Below, piece after piece: positions 17,693 to 24,788 of a stretch of DNA of 64,000 nucleotides. The notes under the pieces were generated by a model. The model was not told the DNA's origin. It made no database searches and was given only the letters and a program-made list of their open reading frames with translations. Where the stretch lies: contig CAJOFH010000007.1 in NCBI GenBank assembly GCA_905233845.1, forward strand, positions 15,212 through 79,211. The letters run 5' to 3'. The DNA comes from an uncultured Muribaculaceae bacterium. Lineage in GTDB: Bacteria > Bacteroidota > Bacteroidia > Bacteroidales > Muribaculaceae. Numbering within the stretch: the first letter of the stretch is position 1; every line of letters begins with the position of its first letter. A program made the translations under genes and the position numbers.

Positions 17693-17717
17693 TTTTTAAG
17701 TATTAAGTATAACACGG

Positions 17718-17744
17718 CAAAAATACAATTAACAAATTGTATTT
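17718..17744 (-). promoter_or_regulatory. Promoter with overlapping palindrome, zinc-ribbon gene
   Basis: The minus-strand -7 element TATTTTTG is at 17718-17725. A perfect 10-bp inverted repeat, AAATACAATT and AATTGTATTT (17721-17730, 17735-17744), overlaps it and is well placed as an operator. Confidence 0.5.
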
Positions 17745-18189
17745 ATCAATTTTTGTCTTCATTTTTTGTCTTTTTCAACCCATAATCTTTAGTTTGCCGC
17801 ATAGAAACCTCGCTCCGCTCGGTTCTTTGCTTTTTCTGAAAACTGACAACTATAATATGGCAATTACACTATCAACTAGTATTCCGCAACTCCAGTTCTC
17901 GTCTGCAATCCCTGATAAAGGTCTTTGATCTTCGTTCGGTGGTAGAAATGTAGAGAAAACACGAAGAGCAGTTTCAAGAGTTCAAGAACTCTGAAACTTA
18001 TAAACTATTTACATCTCAAAAAGAGAGCACATGGGGATTGGTGTTGATTTAATAAGCGTACCTCTATTTCAGTTCGCTTAATAGTTATACCATTTCGCTG
18101 AATATCTATAACAAAACTGCAATATTGTTAAGGTTTTTGCGTAAATTTATTAGAAGCATCATTAGGTGATTCATTGGGTAATAATTATG
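17745..18189. other. Gene-poor interval with a possible coding remnant
   Basis: No gene is supported. One frame at 17955-18053 reads as about 32 residues (KHEEQFQEFKNSETYKLF and on) ending in TAA and could be the tail of a decayed gene. It contains an imperfect palindrome, GTTTCAAGAGTTC with GAACTCTGAAAC (17970-17996). Confidence 0.3.
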
Positions 18190-18230
18190 AGCGGGTTTGA
18201 CAATATCCCACAAGAATTGTCAAATCCGCT
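18190..18230 (+). promoter_or_regulatory. Long leader hairpin before the Cthe_2159-like lipoprotein gene
   Basis: A 15-bp stem with one G-T wobble: AGCGGGTTTGACAAT (18190-18204) with ATTGTCAAATCCGCT (18216-18230). It sits 24 bases before the start codon and is followed by TTAAAT, not a real T-run, so leader control is at least as likely as termination. Confidence 0.55.
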
Positions 18231-18243
18231 TTAAATAAAAAAG

Positions 18244-18249
18244 AGGAGG
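18244..18249 (+). promoter_or_regulatory. Strong Shine-Dalgarno sequence
   Basis: A perfect AGGAGG five bases before ATG 18255. Such sites are rare in Bacteroidetes and absent from almost all other genes here. Confidence 0.7.
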
Positions 18250-18254
18250 TTAAA

Positions 18255-20075
18255 ATGAAAAAACTTAGATTTCTCTCTATTTTGGCAGCAACGGCAATAA
18301 TATTTGCCGGGTGCTCAGAGGATCCATATAGTAATATTGACCCTTTCAATGGCGGTTTCCCACCAGGAGGACAAGGTGGCAACAATGCCACTGGTGATGA
18401 CCTGGAATCGTTTGACATTACATTCGACACGTCCTCATTAAGCGAGACCGAGGTGATTCCCTCTGACGACAGCGATGACTCCTATAATGACTATGTGGAG
18501 AACAGCACTTTCTCCCGTCAGGTGACAATCGCATTTGATGGCAACTCGGCAAATGTGACTGGGAATACTGATGGCGTTGACGTGACAGTTGACGGTGCTA
18601 ATGTAACCATTGTCAACGGCAACAAGAATATGGAATTCATCCTTACTGGCACCACCGCCAATGGCTCGTTCAAGAGCTACAGTGACTATAAGTTCAAAAT
18701 CACTCTTGACGGTGTGAGCATCACTAATCCTAGCGGTCCCGCCATCAACAATCAGAGCCACAAGCGAACTTTTGTTGAGATAGTAAACGGCACCACTAAT
18801 AATTTAACAGATGGTGAGTCCTACACAGACATTCCTGAAGACGAAGACTGCAAGGCGTGCTTCTTCAGCGAGGGGCAACTGATTTTCAGTGGCAGTGGAA
18901 CGCTCAATGTTAACGGCAACTTCAAGAATGCATTGTGCAGCGACGACTATGTGCGTTTCAGACCTGGCAACGTCATTAATGTTAGTGCGTCAAAAAGCAA
19001 CGGCATCAAGACAAACGACGGTGTGTATATCAACGGCGGTGTGCTTAACGTGAGCGTCACAGGCACAGCCGCGAAGGGAATCTCGAGCGACGCTCTCGTT
19101 GAGATAGACGGTGGACGAACAACCATCATCACGACAGGCAACGGAGAGTATGACAGCGATGAGAAGGATACCAACGCTTGTGCGGGAATCAAGGCCGACA
19201 GCACATTCACCATGAACAGCGGTGAACTCTACATCAAGAGCAAGGGGTCTGGAGGAAAGGGCGTCAACTGCGACCAGACTGTCACTTTCAACGGTGGTAC
19301 TGTGAAGGTGCTGACAACTGGCTCACGGTACAGCTACGGCAGTCTCCACTCCAGTGCGAAAGGCATCAAGGGTGATGGTGACATCGTAATCAACGATGGC
19401 TCTATCAAAGTACGAGCCAGCGGCGGTGAGGGCAGTGAAGGCATTGAGAGCAAGAGCAACATCACCATAAATGGAGGCACAGTAGAGGTGTCAAGTTATG
19501 ACGATGCGCTGAATGTGAGCAACAAGACATACAATCTCAACATCACTGGTGGCAGTGTATATGCTTATTCAAGCAACAACGATGCAATTGACAGTAACGG
19601 AAACATAACAATATCTGGTGGTATTGTAATCGCTGCAGGGGCAAGTCAGCCTGAGGGAGGACTTGACAGCGACAACACAGCTATGCTCATTAATGGCGGA
19701 GTGGTGATTGCTTTGGGAGGCGAGAACAGCTCGGTATCTACTTCCAGCACTCAGACCACACTCGTGTCGGGCAACCAAGTTAGTGCGGGAACTGTGATGG
19801 CAGTCACATGTGGAAGCAACAACGTGTTGACCTACAAAGTGCCGCGAACTTTTAACCAGATGATAATCTCGTCGCCAAAACTTACAAAAGGCAGCTCTTG
19901 GAGCATTTCGTCAGGAGTAAGCGTTAGTGGTGGAACGACATTCCATGGACTCACCACAGGCGGTTCTGCTAGTGGAGGGAGTAGTGTGGCCTCGGGCACT
20001 TTGAGTTCTATCGTCAACTACAGCAATACTTCGAGCGGCATGGGAGGTGGCAACCCTCCTGGTGGATGGCACTAA
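18255..20075 (+). CDS. Lipoprotein with Cthe_2159-like carbohydrate-binding beta-helix domain
   Basis: Lipoprotein signal ending in IFAGCSED. From about residue 85 the protein is a series of short beta-helix turns: ITLDGVSITNPSGPAINNQS, NGIKTNDGVYINGGVLNVSVTGTAAKGISSDALVEIDGG, GIKADSTFTMNSGELYIKSKG, and KGIKGDGDIVINDGSIKVRASGG. This is the pattern of the Cthe_2159/DUF4353 family, members of which bind acidic polysaccharides. A low-complexity Gly/Ser C-terminus (SASGGSSVASG... GMGGGNPPGGWH) mirrors the GGFPPGGQGG near the N-terminus. Likely displayed at the surface. A repeat-type hairpin lies downstream. Confidence 0.85.
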   Translation: MKKLRFLSILAATAIIFAGCSEDPYSNIDPFNGGFPPGGQGGNNATGDDLESFDITFDTSSLSETEVIPSDDSDDSYNDYVENSTFSRQVTIAFDGNSANVTGNTDGVDVTVDGANVTIVNGNKNMEFILTGTTANGSFKSYSDYKFKITLDGVSITNPSGPAINNQSHKRTFVEIVNGTTNNLTDGESYTDIPEDEDCKACFFSEGQLIFSGSGTLNVNGNFKNALCSDDYVRFRPGNVINVSASKSNGIKTNDGVYINGGVLNVSVTGTAAKGISSDALVEIDGGRTTIITTGNGEYDSDEKDTNACAGIKADSTFTMNSGELYIKSKGSGGKGVNCDQTVTFNGGTVKVLTTGSRYSYGSLHSSAKGIKGDGDIVINDGSIKVRASGGEGSEGIESKSNITINGGTVEVSSYDDALNVSNKTYNLNITGGSVYAYSSNNDAIDSNGNITISGGIVIAAGASQPEGGLDSDNTAMLINGGVVIALGGENSSVSTSSTQTTLVSGNQVSAGTVMAVTCGSNNVLTYKVPRTFNQMIISSPKLTKGSSWSISSGVSVSGGTTFHGLTTGGSASGGSSVASGTLSSIVNYSNTSSGMGGGNPPGGWH

Positions 20076-20124
20076 TTGCAGTGTTGCCGTTGTAACATAT
20101 TTTTTTATAATTTACACATTGAGA

Positions 20125-20162
20125 CGGTTACCGTACTTTTGTGGTACGATAACCGCTTTTTT
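20125..20162. terminator. Repeated hairpin, copy 2
   Basis: CGGTTACCGTAC (20125-20136) pairs with GTACGATAACCG (20144-20155) around TTTTGTG and is followed by CTTTTTT. It matches the hairpin at 2276-2308. Confidence 0.75.
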
Positions 20163-20186
20163 AGCGACACACTCGAAAAAAAGTTG

Positions 20187-20194
20187 TATATTTG
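20187..20194 (+). promoter_or_regulatory. -7 element before the VOC remnant and alcohol dehydrogenase
   Basis: TATATTTG. It may now serve the alcohol dehydrogenase/flavodoxin pair. Confidence 0.5.
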
Positions 20195-20198
20195 TAAC

Positions 20199-20315
20199 CT
20201 AAAAACTTCATTAAATGGCTATCAAGTGGTAAGTGATCCACGTACCACAGGCGACGGCTATTACGAGAGTTGTATCCTCGGGCCAGAGGGCATTCAAATA
20301 GAGATAACAATATAA
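20199..20315 (+). pseudogene. C-terminal remnant of a VOC/glyoxalase-family gene
   Basis: About 37 codons end in [20 protein letters not shown], then IQIEITI and stop. As I know the family, this matches the last part of VOC (glyoxalase/bleomycin resistance) proteins in Bacteroidales ([12 protein letters not shown]... EGN.IEIT). The first two thirds of the gene are missing, while a promoter element remains just upstream, so an internal deletion is likely. It lies 19 bases before the alcohol dehydrogenase gene. Confidence 0.65.
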
Positions 20316-20334
20316 ACATAATAAAGAACAAACC

Positions 20335-21507
20335 ATGTTAGGAAACTTTTCTTATTACAATCCCACCAAGTTGTATTTTGGTGATGAGTCTTTGAACTTC
20401 CTCAAAGACGAATTGAAAAACTATGGCCCCGTAGTATTGCTGAATTACGGTAGTGGCAGTGTGAAACGAAATGGCATCTACGACCAGGTGATGGCCATCC
20501 TGAAAGAGGCCGGCAAGACCATCGTGGAGAACCCAGGCGTGATGACCAATCCCACTCTGGAGAAACTGCACGAAGGAGTAAAAATTGCCCGCGAAAACAA
20601 TGTTGACTTGATTCTTGCCTTGGGCGGCGGCAGCGTGTGCGATTACTCAAAGGCCGTGGCTGCATCAGTGTTCTACGATGGCGACTACTGGGATAAGTTT
20701 TGGCTCAGGCAGGAGCAACCCGATGCTGACCAGAAGCTGCTGCCCGTGGGCTGCGTACTAACGATGGCAGGAACGGGATCGGAGATGAATGCCGGCACGG
20801 TGATTACCGACGCAGAACATACGTTCAAGGTAGGTCATGTGTTCGACAGCCGTCTGATGCCGAAGTTCTCTATCCTGAACCCGAAGTTCACGATGACCGT
20901 GCCCGAGAACCAGATGAAGGCGGGCATCTACGACATCATGAACCACATCATGGAGCAGTACTTCTCGGATTTCGACGACAACACTAGTGACTATATCTCT
21001 GAGGGTCTGATGCGCTCTGTAGTGAACAGCAGCCGCGTCGCCGTGAAGAATCCGCAGGACTATGAGGCTCGCTCGAACATAATGTGGACTGCCACATGGG
21101 CACTGAATACCCTAATCGGACTAGGAAAGAAGGAGGACTGGATGGTGCACATGATTGGCCACAGCGTAGGTGCTTGGACACACGCCCCTCACGGCTATGC
21201 ACTGGCTTCAGTCTCAATGGCCTATTATCGCCGTGCGATGGAAAACGGTTTACCTAAGTTTGTGCGCTTCGCCAAAAACGTATGGAACATCAATGCCGAC
21301 GGTTTGACCGACGAGCAGGTAGCCGAGCGAGGATTGCAGGCTCTGAAGGACTGGATGCTAGAGATAGGTCTGCCGCTTACGATTAGCGAACTCGGTGCCA
21401 CCGACGACATGATTCCCAACATCACTGAAACCACAGTTGTCTATCCTGCGGGATACCTTAACCTGACGAAAGAGGATATCACCAAGATTCTGAAAGAGAG
21501 CATGTAA
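20335..21507 (+). CDS. Iron-containing alcohol dehydrogenase (butanol dehydrogenase/YqhD-like)
   Basis: 390 residues, full length. The nucleotide-binding motif GGGS is at 97-100. The metal ligands expected for group III alcohol dehydrogenases are present: D200 and H204 (IYDIMNHIMEQYF), H272 (MVHMIGHSVGA) and H286 (HAPHGYAL). It reduces aldehydes to alcohols with NAD(P)H. It is followed after 22 bases by a flavodoxin-family reductase, and preceded by a VOC remnant, so this was probably an aldehyde/methylglyoxal-type detoxification set. Confidence 0.92.
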   Translation: MLGNFSYYNPTKLYFGDESLNFLKDELKNYGPVVLLNYGSGSVKRNGIYDQVMAILKEAGKTIVENPGVMTNPTLEKLHEGVKIARENNVDLILALGGGSVCDYSKAVAASVFYDGDYWDKFWLRQEQPDADQKLLPVGCVLTMAGTGSEMNAGTVITDAEHTFKVGHVFDSRLMPKFSILNPKFTMTVPENQMKAGIYDIMNHIMEQYFSDFDDNTSDYISEGLMRSVVNSSRVAVKNPQDYEARSNIMWTATWALNTLIGLGKKEDWMVHMIGHSVGAWTHAPHGYALASVSMAYYRRAMENGLPKFVRFAKNVWNINADGLTDEQVAERGLQALKDWMLEIGLPLTISELGATDDMIPNITETTVVYPAGYLNLTKEDITKILKESM

Positions 21508-21529
21508 CCTTTTAAAAACAAATACAATT

Positions 21530-22045
21530 ATGAATATTTTGATTTTGCAAGGCTCTCCACGAGCCAATGGAAACACAGCCTGGATGGCTGAAGAGTTTAA
21601 GAAGGCCGCCGAGGCAGCAGGTCATGAAGTAACGCTGGTGAACGTGGCACGTAAGAAGATTGCGGGCTGCCTGGCTTGCGAGTATTGTCACACCAAAGGT
21701 AATGGCGCATGCATCCAGAAGGATGATATGCAGGAACTCTATCCCCTGATGGCTGAAGCCGAAGTGCTGGTGCTGGCCGCGCCAATCTACTACTTTACGC
21801 TTTGCGCACAGATTCAAGCACCAATCCAGCGAATGTACTGCGTGAACAATCCTGCCAAGGTGAAGAAGATGGCGCTACTCACTTCTTCTTACTCTCCTGG
21901 CGTATATGACGGAGCCACAGCCGAGTTCAGAGACATCTGCAACTACTGGAACATAGAGAACATCGGCACTGTCACAGCTAATATTAACGAGCAGAAGACC
22001 GAAAAGACCAAGCAGAAAATCCAGGAATTGGTAAAAATGCTGTAA
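21530..22045 (+). CDS. NADPH-dependent FMN reductase-like flavoprotein
   Basis: 171 residues. FMN phosphate loop QGSPRANGNTAWMAEEF, cysteine-rich CLACEYCHTKGNGAC, and LAAPIYYFTLCAQIQAPIQR. It belongs to the same group as the 15096 gene. It is the second gene of the alcohol dehydrogenase pair and converges on the ZIP transporter gene. Confidence 0.86.
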   Translation: MNILILQGSPRANGNTAWMAEEFKKAAEAAGHEVTLVNVARKKIAGCLACEYCHTKGNGACIQKDDMQELYPLMAEAEVLVLAAPIYYFTLCAQIQAPIQRMYCVNNPAKVKKMALLTSSYSPGVYDGATAEFRDICNYWNIENIGTVTANINEQKTEKTKQKIQELVKML

Positions 22046-22061
22046 CCGCGCATTATCAAAG

Positions 22062-22841
22062 TTATCCCATCACCACGTCAAGCACCATCATCAGGACGAA
22101 ACCGATGGCGAAGCCAATGGTGCTGACGTTGGTGTGTTGGCCGTTTGATGCTTCGGGTATCAGTTCCTCAACTACCACGTAAAACATTGCTCCCGCAGCA
22201 AAAGCAAGCATATAAGGAAGCACCGGCAAGACAGATGATGCCAATAGTAATACCACAAGAGCACCTATTGGTTCGACAGCACCGCTCAGCGAGCCAATGA
22301 GGAAAGAGCGCCAACGGCTGTTGCCGGCGGCTCGCATCGGCATGGAGATAATTGCCCCTTCGGGAACATTCTGAATGGCGATACCCAAAGATACTGCAAT
22401 GGCACTAGCAAGCGATATGTTTGTAACACTGCTGTCGGCTCCAGCAAACACCACACCTACAGCCATGCCCTCGGGTAGGTTGTGAATGGTGACAGCCAAA
22501 GCCAGCATCGCAGTCCGTGACAGATGGGTGCGAAGTCCTTCGGGCTTGTCGGTGCCGATGTGCAGGTGAGGGGTCAGTTCGTCAATCATCAACAGGAAGC
22601 CAATTCCTAACAAGAAACCAGCGGCAGCAGGGAAAACCGACCAAGCGCCTTTTGTCGCTTCCATCTCCATTGCTGGAATCAATAGTGACCAAACCGATGC
22701 TGCCACCATTACTCCCGATGCAAAGCCGAGCAAAGCCTTCTGCAACCTTATTGACATATCGCCTTTCATCAAAAAGACAAATGCTGAGCCAAGCATAGTA
22801 CCGAACAATGGGATTAGCAGTCCTATAATAAGTGTCGTCAT
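22062..22841 (-). CDS. ZIP-family metal transporter
   Basis: 259 residues with about eight membrane segments. The metal-binding motifs of ZIP transporters are clear: HNLPEGMAVGVVFAG in segment IV, NVPEGAIISMP in segment V, and VVEELIPEA near the C-terminus. A histidine-containing loop ELTPHLHIGTD lies before segment IV. It imports zinc or another divalent metal, ZupT-like. It follows the methyltransferase gene by 11 bases in one operon. Confidence 0.9.
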   Translation of the reverse strand: MTTLIIGLLIPLFGTMLGSAFVFLMKGDMSIRLQKALLGFASGVMVAASVWSLLIPAMEMEATKGAWSVFPAAAGFLLGIGFLLMIDELTPHLHIGTDKPEGLRTHLSRTAMLALAVTIHNLPEGMAVGVVFAGADSSVTNISLASAIAVSLGIAIQNVPEGAIISMPMRAAGNSRWRSFLIGSLSGAVEPIGALVVLLLASSVLPVLPYMLAFAAGAMFYVVVEELIPEASNGQHTNVSTIGFAIGFVLMMVLDVVMG

Positions 22842-22852
22842 CGTGCAGTGTA

Positions 22853-23518
22853 TTATGATTTCTTCCTTGCCCTGAAATAGAGCCTGGCTCCTTCCACATG
22901 GAAGTCGAGAATAACATAGTTATCCTTTAATCTACGACGCACGTCACTGGCTGTGTCGAATGGTGGGGTGAACCATCCCATTCGGGTCATGACCGTCTTG
23001 GCGAGCCAATCAGCAGTCTTTTTCTCTCCGGCAATATAGAAGCACGCCAGCAGTTCGCCGCCATTTTTCAAGGTGCGTAGAATTTCGGCGTAGGCCTTGG
23101 ACTTGTCGGGAAACACATGAAGTCCGTTCATGCAGAGCACGATGTCGAATGTGCCATCATCAAAGGGCAGAGCGCCCACATCGCCCTGCATTGTCTTGAT
23201 ATTGGAGATGCCTGCCTCACTAAACCGTTTCTCGGCTTGCTCAAGCATGTCGTGGCTGTAGTCAAGGCAAGTAATATCTGCTTGTTTTAGGCGAGTGTAT
23301 TTCTCTGCGGTAAACACAGCAGTGCCAACGGGAACGTCAAGCAGCCGTCCCGAGAAGTTGTCGGGGATATAACCGAGCACTTTGCTGGCAATCTGGTTGT
23401 CATCAACACCGCCCCACAGCAGCTTGAAATACAAGCGGCTCCACCACTTACTTTGGGTGAGTGCGTCGTCGTAGAATCGCTTGCTGAACTTGTATGATTT
23501 TCTGATTTTGTCTGCCAT
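22853..23518 (-). CDS. Class I SAM-dependent methyltransferase
   Basis: 221 residues. SAM motif I is LLDVPVGTAVF (slightly atypical: no GxGxG), the acidic strand is ITCLDYSHDML, and motif DGTFDIVLCMNGLHVFPDKSKAYAEILRTLKNGGELLAC is UbiE-like. The substrate is unknown. First gene of a two-gene operon with the ZIP transporter. Confidence 0.85.
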   Translation of the reverse strand: MADKIRKSYKFSKRFYDDALTQSKWWSRLYFKLLWGGVDDNQIASKVLGYIPDNFSGRLLDVPVGTAVFTAEKYTRLKQADITCLDYSHDMLEQAEKRFSEAGISNIKTMQGDVGALPFDDGTFDIVLCMNGLHVFPDKSKAYAEILRTLKNGGELLACFYIAGEKKTADWLAKTVMTRMGWFTPPFDTASDVRRRLKDNYVILDFHVEGARLYFRARKKS

Positions 23519-23548
23519 AATCTTCTTTTCGGTTTGTATTTATGGGTA

Positions 23549-23556
23549 CAAAATTA
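23549..23556 (-). promoter_or_regulatory. -7 element of the methyltransferase/ZIP operon
   Basis: TAATTTTG on the minus strand, about 31 bases upstream of the start at 23518. Confidence 0.55.
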
Positions 23557-23599
23557 TAGTTTGCTGGGCGCAACCTGGTTGCAAATCAAAAACTATTGC

Positions 23600-23607
23600 T
23601 AACTTTG
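23600..23607 (+). promoter_or_regulatory. -7 element of the DUF4491 gene
   Basis: TAACTTTG followed by C, 23 bases before ATG 23630. Confidence 0.6.
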
Positions 23608-23629
23608 CATCAATATATAAAAAGATAAT

Positions 23630-23941
23630 ATGTATTTCACAGGAATTATCATCGCCATCGTGACCTTTCTCACTACAGGCATTTGGCATCCCATAGTCAT
23701 CAAGACAGAGTATTACTGGGGTACACGACCCTGGATACTTTATCTGCTCATAGGCATCAGTTGTTGCGTTGCTGCCCTTTTCATCGAGAACATCTACCTC
23801 TCGTCATTCCTTGGCGTGTTCGGCGCTTCAGCGCTTTGGGGTATCGGCGAACTATTCACACAGAAAAAGCGAGTGGAGAAAGGTTGGTTCCCGATGAACC
23901 CCAAGCGCAAGAAGGAATACGGCTCTAAAGCCTCGGCTTAA
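23630..23941 (+). CDS. DUF4491 small membrane protein
   Basis: 103 residues with three membrane segments (about 2-18, 33-52, 56-72) and a basic tail (NPKRKKEYGSKASA). GTRPWILYLLIG and GASALWGIGELFTQKKRVEKGWFP match what I know of the Bacteroidetes family DUF4491. Function is unknown. It ends one base before the convergent methyltransferase gene. Confidence 0.82.
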   Translation: MYFTGIIIAIVTFLTTGIWHPIVIKTEYYWGTRPWILYLLIGISCCVAALFIENIYLSSFLGVFGASALWGIGELFTQKKRVEKGWFPMNPKRKKEYGSKASA

Positions 23942-23942
23942 T

Positions 23943-24557
23943 CTAAGATGGCTTTACACCCATGAAAGTCGCATATGATGGCTTCTTTTGGTAGATTTCA
24001 GTGTTGACAAAGCCGGCATCGTCAAGCATTTTTTTCAATTGTTCGGGCGTGTAGACGGTCATGCCCTCTACTACGTTGGTCCATATAGAATCGTTCTCAA
24101 CGCTCTCAACCATGATAGCGAACTTTGCACCTGGCTTCAACACACGATACACCTCTTGTAGACAGGAAGGCAGATTAGGCCAAAAATATACTGTCTCAAC
24201 GGCTGTCACGAGGTCGAACTTGCCGTCTTCATAAGGCAATTTCTCGGCAGACCCTTGACAGACGAACACTTGCTTGTCGAGCAGGTCGGCATTCAGCTTG
24301 CGTGCCTTTGCTACGCTTTCCTCCGAAATGTCTATACCATAGACCTGTGCGTCCTTGCTCCTCTTTAAAAGTCTTTTAATTGTGGCTCCGCCACCACAGC
24401 CAATGTCAAGCATCGTCCAACTATCCTGAAAGCAGATATGATCCAGCCCCCAATTCGTTAATGGAGCATGGCAGCAGTTCATGAATCGCAACATCGCGCG
24501 TCCCATCCGTCCTTGCGGATTGGCGCAATTTGTAAATAATGATTTCAAAAGTCCCAT
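23943..24557 (-). CDS. Class I SAM-dependent methyltransferase
   Basis: ATG 24557 (MGLLKSLFTNCANPQGRMG) is preferred over the longer frame, since the -7 element lies at 24589-24596. SAM motif I is MLDIGCGGGATIKRL, the acidic strand VYGIDISEESVAKA, motif II FDLVTAVETVYFWPNLPSCLQEVYRVLKPGAKFAI. This is the UbiE/COQ5-like group with about 205 residues. Substrate unknown. Not the same gene as 22853 (low similarity by eye). Confidence 0.87.
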   Translation of the reverse strand: MGLLKSLFTNCANPQGRMGRAMLRFMNCCHAPLTNWGLDHICFQDSWTMLDIGCGGGATIKRLLKRSKDAQVYGIDISEESVAKARKLNADLLDKQVFVCQGSAEKLPYEDGKFDLVTAVETVYFWPNLPSCLQEVYRVLKPGAKFAIMVESVENDSIWTNVVEGMTVYTPEQLKKMLDDAGFVNTEIYQKKPSYATFMGVKPS

Positions 24558-24588
24558 TTTAATGCTTTTTTTTGTTAATAATCTGCTG

Positions 24589-24596
24589 CAAAAGTA
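24589..24596 (-). promoter_or_regulatory. -7 element of the 23943-24557 methyltransferase
   Basis: TACTTTTG on the minus strand, 32 bases before the chosen start. Confidence 0.5.
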
Positions 24597-24731
24597 AAGA
24601 GTCATGAAAGTCACGACAATACCCAATAATTGGGATTTTTAGCAGTCTTATTGCAATAATAGGTGGGAACTCAAATAATCTTCTAAAAACTCGCACCAAC
24701 TTAATAAAAATATCGCACCATTCTCGTCACG

Positions 24732-24763
24732 TTTGTTCTTTATTCTAAAAATAAGTAACTTTG
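24732..24763 (+). promoter_or_regulatory. miaB promoter
   Basis: TTTG (24732-24735), 20-base spacer, TAACTTTG (24756-24763): a near-ideal Bacteroidetes promoter, 25 bases before the ATG. Confidence 0.75.
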
Positions 24764-24788
24764 CAGCCCATACACATATATTTACGAC

